Below are positions 1-6,726 of a stretch of DNA of 7,472 nt, one piece after another. The stretch is from Bifidobacterium breve (GTDB lineage Bacteria; Actinomycetota; Actinomycetes; Mycobacteriales; Mycobacteriaceae). Both the position numbers and the translations under genes were made by a program. Below the pieces are notes generated by a model. The model was not told where the DNA came from and searched no databases. It was given only the letters and a program-made list of their open reading frames with translations. The stretch is taken from NCBI GenBank assembly GCA_945882475.1, contig CAMCWJ010000141.1:1-7472 (forward strand). The letters run 5' to 3'. Positions within the stretch are counted from its first letter, which is position 1. Each line of letters begins with the position of its first letter.

Positions 1-706
1 AGATGGTTGTGCGGTAAGCGATCCGGTCCAGAGTCTGAGGGTCGGGAAGCCGTTCGGCGATACGCGCTCCCAGCCCGTCCCCAGTGGCGAACCGGGACAT
101 CTTCAGCAGAAATAAGAGGCTGCACACCCCGGCGACGAGGAACACCCCGGAGCCGAGGCTGACTACTGAGACGTGAATCGGCAGCCAGTAGGACTGCAGT
201 GCAGGCATCACCGGCGCCGCGTCGGTGTACAGCCACTTACCCGACACCGTCAGCAGGACCAGCACCGGCAACAAAACGAACACCCACAGCGCCCGGTACC
301 GCGGCTTACGCAGCACCACCACTCCGGCGAGCAGACCGCACAGGCAGGTCAGGTTGATGAACTCGTACATGTTGCCCCACGGCGCCCGCGCGGTGGACAG
401 GCCGCGCAAGACGATGCAGGCCGACAGCAGCGCGATGCCGATGTACACCATTCCCAGCCCCGCGCGGCCCAGCCGCTCAGCCAGCGGCGGTGCGGGGGCC
501 TCGGCGATCAGCCCCGGACGGTCGGCGGTGGCGGAGACCCGACCGGCCCCGGCCGCGACGAGTTCGCGTTCCTCGACCCGCCGGCCGCGACTGGAGGCGA
601 GTTCGACGGCCAGCAACACCAGCGCGAGCACCAGCACTATCACCGACGAGGTGAACGCCCAATCCGAGTACCGGGCCAGGGAAATGTCGATCTGCTCGGT
701 ATTCAC
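1..706 (-). CDS. ccsB: Cytochrome c biogenesis protein CcsB (CcsA/ResC family), 3' end beyond left edge
   Basis: This is the heme-handling membrane subunit of System II cytochrome c maturation; with ResB it delivers heme across the membrane and attaches it to apocytochrome c. The frame is open from a GTG at 706 to the left edge (235 complete codons; the family is about 320 residues, so roughly a quarter is missing). Visible are a hydrophobic segment at about residues 19-37, a charged, Ala/Pro-rich loop (40-80), a segment at 83-103, the motif WGNMYEF (110-116), further segments at about 117-132 and 139-155, and LPIHVS with a conserved His at 178, probably an external heme ligand. The tryptophan-rich WWD heme motif that normally follows would lie outside the window. 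The start is supported by GGAGG ten bases upstream and by a one-base overlap with the resB stop (TAGTG). It is named ccsA in M. tuberculosis annotation. Family identity is confident. Confidence 0.9.
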   Translation of the reverse strand, partial: MNTEQIDISLARYSDWAFTSSVIVLVLALVLLAVELASSRGRRVEERELVAAGAGRVSATADRPGLIAEAPAPPLAERLGRAGLGMVYIGIALLSACIVLRGLSTARAPWGNMYEFINLTCLCGLLAGVVVLRKPRYRALWVFVLLPVLVLLTVSGKWLYTDAAPVMPALQSYWLPIHVSVVSLGSGVFLVAGVCSLLFLLKMSRFATGDGLGARIAERLPDPQTLDRIAYRTTI

Positions 707-2277
707 TAGCGATCCGCCTCCGTCCGCAATTCCTCGGCGAGCTTGTCGAACTCGTCACCCCAACCGGAGTTGTCGGTGCGGGCCAGACCGCCCAGCTCGA
801 CCCTCACCGTACCCGGCTCGGACTCTGTCCCGACGGGCACCGAGATCCGCGCCCACACCCGGCGGCGCCGCACGATCAGCGATACCACCAACCCGGCCAT
901 CATCGTCATCGCAAACAGCAGCACCCACACCTGGCCCGGGTCATGGGACACCTGGAGATTGACGAACGGCGTCGCCCCGTTGAACCGCACCACGGTGCCG
1001 TCGTCGAGGCGCACCTGTTCGCCCTGCGCCAGGTTGATCCGCTTGACCTTCGTGAGCCGCTTCTGCTCGATCAGCCGGGTATCCAACGTGAACAGCGACT
1101 GCGGCCGGCCGGTGTCCAGCCCAGCGTCACCGCGGTAGATGTCGACGGCGACGGCGGGATCGTTGAGCGCCGGGAAACTCGACGACAGCAGCGTGCCGTC
1201 GAGTTGCTGGGTCGGAGCGAAAAGTCCGGTGATCGCGATCTGCTGTTTGCGTCGCTGATCCGGCGGGTACAGCCCGGCGGGCGGGTCGACACGGATCGTG
1301 CCGGAGGAGAGCAGCGTCTGAGCGTTGTCGGGCCGCCACTGGATGGTCTGGGTCCGCTGCTGGCCATTCGGGAAGGTGACGGTGAACGTCGGCGCGTAGC
1401 CGTGACCCTGCAGATACACCCGATCCCCGCCGACCCGCAGCGGGTGATTGACCTCCAGCCGGTAGGGCCGCCAGGTGCCGCTGGCGAGGTCGGCCCCGGC
1501 CTGGTAATCGATATTCGAGGCGAACGACGTGGCCTGCCCGGTGGGCAGGTACCGGGCTTGGAAGTCGTTGACCCGCACACACATCGGATACAACGACGTG
1601 CCGTCGACGCTGTTTCCGGCCCGAAACGAGTCGTAGGCGGCCGGTGAGGCCGAGCAGAAGCCCGGCCCGCCGTTGGCGATGACGATGACATTGCCCTCGT
1701 AGCCGAACAGCTTGCCGACCGCGATCGCGACCAGCAGGCCGAGCAGCGAGAAGTGGAACACGATGTTGCCGAACTCGCGCAGATAGCCTTTCTCGGCGGA
1801 GATCTCGGTGGCGCCATCGGTGTGGCGGACCTCGCGCCGCCAACCGCGCAGCTTCCCGGAGATGTCCTGGACCACCGCATCCGGCGTGCCGGACACCGTC
1901 GCGGTCGCGTGCTTGGGCAGTCGGGCGAGATTTCGCGGTGCCGGTACCGGCACGGCGCGCAGGCTCCGGATGTGCTCGATGGTCCGCGGTGTCAGACAGC
2001 CGACCAGGGAGATGAACAGCAGGACGTAGATGGCGGTGAACCAGAGGCTGGAGAACACATCGAAGAGTTGGAAGCGATCCAGCCACGGTCCCAGGTCCGG
2101 GTGGCTCGCCAGGTACTGCTGGACCTTCGACTCGTTGAGACTGCGTTGCGGAAGCAACGCACCCGGCACCGCACCCAGTGCGAGCAGAAACAACAGCACC
2201 AGGGCGGTGCCCATCGAGGTCAGAGCGCGCCACGCGATTCTTAGATAGGAAAAAGGTTTCGCCAGAGGACTTTTCAA
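706..2277 (-). CDS. resB: Cytochrome c biogenesis protein ResB (Ccs1)
   Basis: ResB partners CcsB in the System II heme export and cytochrome c synthase complex of the cytoplasmic membrane. The 523-residue product has the family layout: TM1 about 22-42, TM2 about 78-96 after the FSSLWF motif, TM3 about 170-190 carrying a His at 175 (a candidate transmembrane heme ligand), a large extracytoplasmic domain (about 195-440), TM4 about 447-468, then RRRR and a charged cytoplasmic tail. The extracytoplasmic domain has two cysteines, 208 and 233, that could pair. Length is close to M. tuberculosis Rv0528 (about 529, recalled). The start is TTG, overlapping the ccdA stop by four bases (TTGA), with GAGG eight bases upstream. 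An in-frame ATG at 2214 would remove the 21 residues before TM1; I prefer the TTG because it is coupled to ccdA and has a Shine-Dalgarno sequence. The first 14 codons are unusually AT-rich and include rare codons. Confidence 0.93.
   Translation of the reverse strand: MKSPLAKPFSYLRIAWRALTSMGTALVLLFLLALGAVPGALLPQRSLNESKVQQYLASHPDLGPWLDRFQLFDVFSSLWFTAIYVLLFISLVGCLTPRTIEHIRSLRAVPVPAPRNLARLPKHATATVSGTPDAVVQDISGKLRGWRREVRHTDGATEISAEKGYLREFGNIVFHFSLLGLLVAIAVGKLFGYEGNVIVIANGGPGFCSASPAAYDSFRAGNSVDGTSLYPMCVRVNDFQARYLPTGQATSFASNIDYQAGADLASGTWRPYRLEVNHPLRVGGDRVYLQGHGYAPTFTVTFPNGQQRTQTIQWRPDNAQTLLSSGTIRVDPPAGLYPPDQRRKQQIAITGLFAPTQQLDGTLLSSSFPALNDPAVAVDIYRGDAGLDTGRPQSLFTLDTRLIEQKRLTKVKRINLAQGEQVRLDDGTVVRFNGATPFVNLQVSHDPGQVWVLLFAMTMMAGLVVSLIVRRRRVWARISVPVGTESEPGTVRVELGGLARTDNSGWGDEFDKLAEELRTEADR
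717..721 (-). promoter_or_regulatory. Ribosome binding site of ccsB
   Basis: The minus strand reads GGAGG here, ten bases before the GTG at 706. It lies inside the last codons of resB and supports the GTG start, which makes the two genes overlap by one base. Confidence 0.6.
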
Positions 2278-3032
2278 ATCGGCAGCCTCACATCACTGAC
2301 GAGGGCGTCCCGAACCCAGGATACGAATTCGTTCCATAGCCCGGTCACCAGAGCGACGCCGACGGCGATCAGCAGCAGTCCGCCGAAAATCTGGATGGCC
2401 CGGGTGTGGCGGCGCAACCAACCGAATGCGTCCACCGCCCAGCCCGAACCCAGCGCAAGCAACACGAAGGGGATACCCAACCCCAGGCAGTAGGCCAGCA
2501 CCAACGTCACACCGCGGGACACACTGGCACCGTCGGTGGCCGATGCCACCGCGATCACCCCGGTCAGCGTCGGGCCCAGGCACGGCGTCCAGCCCAACGC
2601 GAACACCGCACCGAGCAAGGGTGCGCCGAGGAGGCCGGCAAGGCGACGCGGGGCGAACCGGACCTGACGCTGCAGGGCCGGGAAGAACCCGATGAACACC
2701 AGCCCCATCAGGATGGTGATCACCCCGCCGATCCGTTGCAGCACAACCTGATTGACGATGAGCGCACTGGTCATTCCCAGCACCGCCACGGTGCCCAGCA
2801 GGAACACCGCGGTGAATCCCGCGACGAACAGCGCCGCCGACCCGGCGACCCGCCACCGCCGCGACGGGGCTTCGGCGTCGTCGACACCGGCGACTGCGGT
2901 CAGATAGGACAGGTATCCCGGCACCAGTGGCACCACGCACGGTGAGGCGAACGACACCAGGCCGGCCAGCACGGACAGTCCCAGCGCGGCGAGAATCGGC
3001 CCTGCCGCGGCAGTCTCGGCTAAAGAACTCAC
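2274..3032 (-). CDS. ccdA: Thiol-disulfide transport membrane protein CcdA (DsbD family)
   Basis: CcdA carries electrons from cytoplasmic thioredoxin across the membrane to an extracytoplasmic thioredoxin-like protein, here most likely the TlpA-like product of the gene just upstream. The 252-residue protein is very hydrophobic, with about six membrane segments (roughly 12-45, 63-87, 96-117, 134-160, 172-196 and 210-233). The two redox cysteines are in the expected motifs: SFASPCVVPLVPGY (Cys32) in the first segment and GWTPCLGPTLTG (Cys151) in the fourth. This two-half arrangement and length are typical of CcdA rather than full-length DsbD. The GTG start overlaps the tlpA-like stop by four bases (GTGA) and has AAGAAGG six bases upstream. 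The stop overlaps the resB start by four bases. Codon 4 is TTA, rare in high-GC actinobacteria. Identity is confident. Confidence 0.94.
   Translation of the reverse strand: MSSLAETAAAGPILAALGLSVLAGLVSFASPCVVPLVPGYLSYLTAVAGVDDAEAPSRRWRVAGSAALFVAGFTAVFLLGTVAVLGMTSALIVNQVVLQRIGGVITILMGLVFIGFFPALQRQVRFAPRRLAGLLGAPLLGAVFALGWTPCLGPTLTGVIAVASATDGASVSRGVTLVLAYCLGLGIPFVLLALGSGWAVDAFGWLRRHTRAIQIFGGLLLIAVGVALVTGLWNEFVSWVRDALVSDVRLPI
2286..2289 (-). promoter_or_regulatory. Ribosome binding site supporting the TTG start of resB
   Basis: The minus strand reads GAGG eight bases before the TTG at 2277, inside the end of ccdA. Spacing is good for initiation at TTG and favours it over the in-frame ATG at 2214. 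Confidence 0.45.
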
Positions 3033-3643
3033 CGTTGGCCTTCTTGGGGCCCCGGTTCGGCCGCCAGACGCCGGACCACAGGCAGCAGATCCTCGGCCAG
3101 CAACTCACGAAGGAACACCGCGGCCACCCGGTGCTCGCGATCGAGCACCACGGTCGAGGGAATCACGGTGGTGGGATAGCGGCCACCGAAAGCGATCATG
3201 GTGCGCATCGCCGGATCGTAGATCGAGGGAAACGTGATCTTGCGGTCGGCGATGAAATCCCGCGGCGCATCGATATCGTTGTCGCGCACATCGATTCCGA
3301 GGAGCGCCACGCCCTCGTCCCGGGTCTCGTCGTACACCTTCTGCAGTTCGGTGATCTCGGACCGGCACGGACCGCACCACTGACCCCACACGTTGATCAC
3401 CACCACCTGGCCGGCGAAGTCGGACAGCGAGATGGTGCGGGAGGTGTCCATCAGGTCGGGCCCCGACACCGGGCCGGGTGCCCCGCGTGACGACGGCGGG
3501 TCGTACGTGATGTCGGTCTTGCCGCCGGGGGCCACGAACTCGAAGGTGCCGCCCTGGGCGACGGCGTCGTCGCCGGTGGCGCACCCGGCCAGCAGTGCGA
3601 CCGCGGTGACGGCCGACAACACTGGCGCGAGTAGCCGTCTCAC
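3029..3643 (-). CDS. TlpA/ResA-like thioredoxin-fold lipoprotein
   Basis: This is probably the extracytoplasmic thiol-disulfide reductase that keeps the CXXCH cysteines of apocytochrome c reduced, receiving electrons from CcdA. The 204-residue product has a lipoprotein signal: a short Arg-rich start, a hydrophobic stretch and the lipobox LAGC with Cys21, so it should be anchored on the outer face of the membrane. After a linker (about 22-65), a thioredoxin fold follows with the active site WCGPC at 89-93, GIDVRDN at 116-122 (typical of the TlpA/ResA group) and the expected cis-proline in IPSTVVLD (Pro162). Length is near M. tuberculosis Rv0526 (about 216, recalled). The GTG start overlaps the preceding stop by four bases (GTGA), with TGGGAG about eleven bases upstream. 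Its position before ccdA, resB and ccsB supports the role. The partner relationship is inferred, not shown. Confidence 0.92.
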   Translation of the reverse strand: MRRLLAPVLSAVTAVALLAGCATGDDAVAQGGTFEFVAPGGKTDITYDPPSSRGAPGPVSGPDLMDTSRTISLSDFAGQVVVINVWGQWCGPCRSEITELQKVYDETRDEGVALLGIDVRDNDIDAPRDFIADRKITFPSIYDPAMRTMIAFGGRYPTTVIPSTVVLDREHRVAAVFLRELLAEDLLPVVRRLAAEPGPQEGQR

Positions 3644-4251
3644 TGCCCGGCCGGCTCCCAGTACCGCCAGTCGACGAGATCCTCACCGTCGAAGACGAAG
3701 GTGTTCAGCGACGCCAGGTCGCACATCCGCCGGCGCGGGTCGTGCGGAAGCCGGCGACCCAGCATCGAGCGACGCAGAATCTCCACCGGCAGTTGATGAC
3801 TGACGCACACCACCTCGTGGCCGACCCCGGCATTGCGGGCCACCCCGAGAGCCCGGCGCATCCGCGCGGCGACCTGGTTGTACGGCTCACCCCAGGAGGG
3901 CCGCCACGGGTTGATCAGGTACTTCCAGTTGCGCGGATTGCGCAATGCACCGTCACCCGGCGAGACGCGTTCGCCCTCGAAGACGTTCTCCGACTCGATG
4001 AGGTCGTGCTCGGTGCCGATCGACAGACCGTGGTGGGCGGCGATCGGCGCCGCGGTCTGCTGAGCGCGTTCCAGTGGTGAGGCGATCACCGCGACGATGT
4101 CGTGGCCGGCCAGGGCGTCGGCAACCGCCTGGGCCTGTTCCCGGCCCCGATCGGAAAGGTTGAACCCCGGCTTGCGGCCGTAGAGGATCTTCTCCGGGTT
4201 GTGCACCTCGCCATGGCGCATCACGTGCACGGTGGTCTGTGTGCCGGTCAC
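3640..4251 (-). CDS. Histidine phosphatase superfamily protein (phosphoglycerate mutase-like)
   Basis: The 203-residue product belongs to the histidine phosphatase (branch 1, Gpm/CobC-like) superfamily. Visible catalytic elements are VMRHGEVHN (10-18) with the nucleophilic His13 and Arg12, SPLERAQQT (58-66) with the second Arg62, a likely acid/base glutamate in LIESENVFEG (84-93), and VSHQLPVE with the second His152. It has no signal peptide or membrane segment, so it should be cytoplasmic. At about 200 residues it is shorter than glycolytic dPGM (about 230-250) and closer in size to broad-specificity or alpha-ribazole-type phosphatases, so glycolytic mutase activity is unlikely. It corresponds in position to M. 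tuberculosis Rv0525. The GTG start overlaps the hemL stop by four bases (GTGA), and its own stop overlaps the tlpA-like start by four, so it is embedded in the heme/cytochrome c operon. The substrate is unknown. Confidence 0.9.
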   Translation of the reverse strand: MTGTQTTVHVMRHGEVHNPEKILYGRKPGFNLSDRGREQAQAVADALAGHDIVAVIASPLERAQQTAAPIAAHHGLSIGTEHDLIESENVFEGERVSPGDGALRNPRNWKYLINPWRPSWGEPYNQVAARMRRALGVARNAGVGHEVVCVSHQLPVEILRRSMLGRRLPHDPRRRMCDLASLNTFVFDGEDLVDWRYWEPAGQ

Positions 4252-5567
4252 GACGGCCTCGCTTCCGCAGCCGCGCGCGCCGCCGCCGGCAGTGCGGCCG
4301 CAATCTTGTCGAAGGCGTCGTCGTCGAGAGCGGCCGAGACGAACCAGGCTTCGAAGGCGCTCGGCGGGGCGTACACCCCGGCATTGAGCAGGGCGTGGAA
4401 GAACGCTGGGAACCGCCAGGTCTGGCTGGCCCGGGCGGCGGCGAAGTCGGTGACGGGCTCCTCGGCGAAGAACACCGACAGGAAGCTGCCCGCCCGCGGA
4501 ATCTGGTGCGCCACACCGGCTTCGGTCAAGGCCCCGGACAGCAGCCCGGCCAGCCGGTCGGCTGCGGCATCCAGGGCGGCGTACACGGCGTCGTCGGCGT
4601 GGCGCAGGGTGGCAAGTCCGGCCGCCACCGCGACCGGATTGCCCGACAGCGTGCCCGCCTGGTACACCGGCCCCAGCGGTGCGAGACGTTCCATCACATC
4701 GGTGCGTCCACCGAAAGCCGCCGCCGGCAGCCCGCCGCTCATGACCTTCCCGAAGGTGAAAAGGTCGGCGTCAACGGGATCGATTCCGTACCAACCGGAT
4801 CGGCTGATCCGGAAACCGGTCATCACCTCGTCGACGATCAGCAACGCACCGTGTGCCGCGGTGATCCGCCGCAGGGCGGCGTTGTAACCGGGCAGTGGCG
4901 CCACCGCGCCCATGTTTCCCGGTGCAGCCTCGGTGATGACCGCGGCGATGGTGTCGCCGAACCTCTCGAAGGTCTGCTCCACCGCGGCGATGTCGTTGTA
5001 GGCCAACACGATCGTGTCGGCCGCAGTCGCGCCGGTGACCCCTGGCGAGGACGGTAGGCCCAGCGTGGCGACTCCGGAACCGGCGTCGGCCAGCAACGCG
5101 TCGACGTGACCGTGATAGCAGCCGGAGAACTTGACGATCTTGGAGCGGCCGGTGAAGCCGCGGGCCAACCGCACCGCGCTCATGGTCGCCTCGGTACCGG
5201 AGTTGACCAGCCGTACCCGCTGCACCGGAGCGACCCGGGCGATGATCTCCGCGGCCAGGTCGGTCTCGCCGGCCGTGGGCGCGCCGAAGGACAACCCGTC
5301 GACCGCGGCCCGCTGCACGGCCTCCACCACCGCCGGATGGGCGTGGCCGAGGATCATCGGGCCCCAGGAGCAGATTAGGTCGACGTAGCGGTTGCCGTCG
5401 GCGTCGGTGAGCCAGCACCCCCGGACCGAGGTGATGTAGCGGGGTGTTCCGCCGACCGAGTTGAACGCCCGCACCGGAGAGTTGACCCCGCCCGGGATCA
5501 CCTCGCAGGCCTCGGCGAACAGCTTCGCCGAGATGCTCGTGGTTCCCGCCTGCTCGGTCATGGACAC
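4248..5567 (-). CDS. hemL: Glutamate-1-semialdehyde 2,1-aminomutase
   Basis: HemL converts glutamate-1-semialdehyde to 5-aminolevulinate in the C5 pathway, the committed precursor step for heme and other tetrapyrroles, in the cytoplasm with pyridoxal phosphate. The 439-residue product (E. coli HemL is about 426) is a complete class III aminotransferase: IPGGVNSPVRAF near the N terminus (24-35), GHAHPAVVEAV (74-84), VNSGTEATMSAVRLAR (121-136) for phosphate binding, FSGCYHGHVDALL (147-159), the cofactor motif DEVMTGFR (246-253) and the Schiff-base lysine in FGKVMSGG (Lys274). The open frame begins at GTG 5567, but an ATG two codons in (5561) is an equally good start, giving 437 residues; no strong Shine-Dalgarno favours either. 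It begins 25 bases after the ABC-ATPase stop, the only gap in the window, and its stop overlaps the next gene. It probably heads the heme/cytochrome c unit. Confidence 0.97.
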   Translation of the reverse strand: MSMTEQAGTTSISAKLFAEACEVIPGGVNSPVRAFNSVGGTPRYITSVRGCWLTDADGNRYVDLICSWGPMILGHAHPAVVEAVQRAAVDGLSFGAPTAGETDLAAEIIARVAPVQRVRLVNSGTEATMSAVRLARGFTGRSKIVKFSGCYHGHVDALLADAGSGVATLGLPSSPGVTGATAADTIVLAYNDIAAVEQTFERFGDTIAAVITEAAPGNMGAVAPLPGYNAALRRITAAHGALLIVDEVMTGFRISRSGWYGIDPVDADLFTFGKVMSGGLPAAAFGGRTDVMERLAPLGPVYQAGTLSGNPVAVAAGLATLRHADDAVYAALDAAADRLAGLLSGALTEAGVAHQIPRAGSFLSVFFAEEPVTDFAAARASQTWRFPAFFHALLNAGVYAPPSAFEAWFVSAALDDDAFDKIAAALPAAARAAAEARPS

Positions 5568-5575
5568 CAGTGTCC
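5562..5575. promoter_or_regulatory. Perfect 6-bp dyad over the hemL start (candidate operator or hairpin)
   Basis: The plus strand reads GGACAC-CA-GTGTCC, a perfect inverted repeat with a two-base centre. It overlaps the GTG start of hemL and touches the ATG at 5561. It could be an operator or a small RNA hairpin at the start site. Function is inferred only from symmetry and position. Confidence 0.3.
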
Positions 5576-5596
5576 CAGCCTGGGCGATCCGGTCAA
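5569..5596 (-). promoter_or_regulatory. Candidate promoter of hemL (TTGACC - 16 bp - GACACT)
   Basis: On the minus strand a TTGACC at 5596-5591, beginning within the last codons of the ABC ATPase, is followed 16 bases later by GACACT at 5574-5569. The -35 element matches the sigma-A type well; the -10 is weak. Counting seven bases from the -10 puts transcription start near 5562, one base before the ATG at 5561, so the transcript would be leaderless or nearly so, a common arrangement in mycobacteria. This is a sequence-based guess. Confidence 0.25.
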
Positions 5597-6726
5597 CTAC
5601 AGGGTGTAGTGGCTACCTGGTCGCGGGCCCGGTAGAGCAGACCCTTCCCGGTGACCGTGACCACCACGGCGTCGCCGGGCCGCGGCGGCGGTGCGCCCCC
5701 TGCGATCCGCACCGGTATCCGGGTGCCGTCGGCGAGTTCAACGCCTACCAGCGAGTCGTGACCGAAATAGGCCGCCTCGCGCACCACGCCGGCGCCGGCG
5801 CCGGAAGCGGTGCTGCTGTCCGGGACGGACAGCGCGAGTTGCTCGGGGCGAAGCACAACCACGGCTGGGGCTGCGTCGAAATCAGCCGACGCCCCCGGGC
5901 CGGCTGTACGCACCGGGACCTCGCCAAGAGCACACGAGACCAGGGAGACACCGTCGATTGCCGGCCCTGTCGATGACACCGTCAACTCGACCGCGTCGCC
6001 TACGAATCGAGCCACCCCGAGATCGACCGGCCCGGCGTACACGTCCCGCGGGGTCCCCGCCTGGACGATGCGGCCTCCACGCATCACGGCCACCAAATCG
6101 GCGATGGACAGCGCCTCATCCTGGTCGTGTGTGACCATCAGGGCGGTGGTGCCCTCAGCACGAAGCACGTCGCGCACGTCGGCCCGAAGGTGCGTCCGCA
6201 GCGAGGCGTCCAGCGAACTGAACGGCTCGTCGAGGAGGACGACGTCCGGCCTGGGCGCCAATGCGCGGGCCAGGGCGACGCGCTGCTGCTGCCCACCGGA
6301 GAGCTCGTGCGGTCGGGCGTCGGCGTAGTCCGCCATCCGCACCATCTCGAGCACCTCGATGATTCGGTCCCCTTCGCCTCGGGGTAGCCCGAACCCGACA
6401 TTTGCGCTGACGCTCAAGTGTGGGAACAGCGCCCCCTCCTGCGGGACGATGCCGACCCTGCGTTTTTCCGGCGGCAAGAAGCTGTCCTCGGCACCTGCGC
6501 CTGCGCGGGCGACGACCCGATCGCCAAACAGAACCGTGCCGGAGCCGGGTTTGAGAAAGCCGGCCAGCAGTCGCAGCAGGGTCGTCTTCCCCGAACCGCT
6601 GGTGCCCAGCACCGCCACCAGAGAACCGGAGGGAACCTCGAGGTCGAGGTGGTCGATCACATTGCTGTGGCCCTGCGCTCCCTGGTGATAACTGAAGCTG
6701 ATCCCGCGAACCGATACGCCGGTCAC
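5593..6726 (-). CDS. ABC transporter ATP-binding protein, ferric iron (FbpC) type
   Basis: This is the cytoplasmic ATPase subunit that powers the neighbouring permease. The 377-residue product has a full nucleotide-binding domain: Walker A GTSGSGKT (41-48), Q-loop at Gln96 in VPQEGALFPHL, signature LSGGQQQR (142-149), Walker B VVLLDEP (162-168), D-loop SSLD (170-173) and H-loop His200 in VTHDQDEAL. A C-terminal regulatory TOBE-like domain follows (about 240-370, including VVLRPEQLALS), as in the FbpC/PotA/MalK group. Substrate is inferred from the permease, whose sequence is of the iron type; putrescine, thiamine or phosphonate import are less likely alternatives. I chose the GTG at 6726: it overlaps the permease stop by four bases (GTGA), has AGAGGT six bases upstream, and the ABC domain begins right after it. 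The frame stays open to 6999, but that part is antisense-free overlap with the permease and does not resemble an ABC protein. Confidence 0.92.
   Translation of the reverse strand: MTGVSVRGISFSYHQGAQGHSNVIDHLDLEVPSGSLVAVLGTSGSGKTTLLRLLAGFLKPGSGTVLFGDRVVARAGAGAEDSFLPPEKRRVGIVPQEGALFPHLSVSANVGFGLPRGEGDRIIEVLEMVRMADYADARPHELSGGQQQRVALARALAPRPDVVLLDEPFSSLDASLRTHLRADVRDVLRAEGTTALMVTHDQDEALSIADLVAVMRGGRIVQAGTPRDVYAGPVDLGVARFVGDAVELTVSSTGPAIDGVSLVSCALGEVPVRTAGPGASADFDAAPAVVVLRPEQLALSVPDSSTASGAGAGVVREAAYFGHDSLVGVELADGTRIPVRIAGGAPPPRPGDAVVVTVTGKGLLYRARDQVATTPCS
5596..5610. promoter_or_regulatory. Perfect 6-bp dyad ACTACA-N3-TGTAGT at the ABC-ATPase 3' end
   Basis: The plus strand reads ACTACA-GGG-TGTAGT, a perfect inverted repeat immediately beside the candidate -35 of hemL and covering the last codons of the ATPase gene. 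TACA/TGTA half-sites resemble those bound by BlaI/MecI/CopY-type repressors, though those usually have a two-base centre. It has no U-tract on either side, so it does not look like an intrinsic terminator. Operator function is a hypothesis. Confidence 0.3.

Noticed and set aside
225..962. Plus-strand open frame of about 245 codons over ccsB and the resB 3' end
   Set aside because: The product is Pro/Ser/Arg/Thr-rich without domains, and both overlapped minus-strand frames encode recognised membrane proteins.
943..1647. Plus-strand open frame of about 234 codons opposite resB
   Set aside because: It is a complement shadow of resB; no motif, signal or ribosome binding site supports it.
1127..2233. 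Minus-strand alternative frame of about 368 codons within resB
   Set aside because: It is the +1/+2 shadow of resB with Arg/Ala/Gly-rich composition and no family resemblance.
2293..3108. Minus-strand alternative frame of about 271 codons within ccdA
   Set aside because: It is a shadow of ccdA, which has both conserved redox cysteine motifs in the accepted frame.
4239..5057. Long plus-strand open frame of about 270 codons opposite hemL and the end of the PGM-like gene
   Set aside because: It lies antisense to a clear, conserved hemL; its product is Arg/Gly/His-rich low-complexity with no recognisable domain. Such antisense frames are expected in high-GC DNA.
5596..5610. Intrinsic terminator after the ABC ATPase
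   Set aside because: The dyad has a stem of only six pairs with mixed composition and no run of T residues follows on the minus strand, so it is better viewed as a possible operator.
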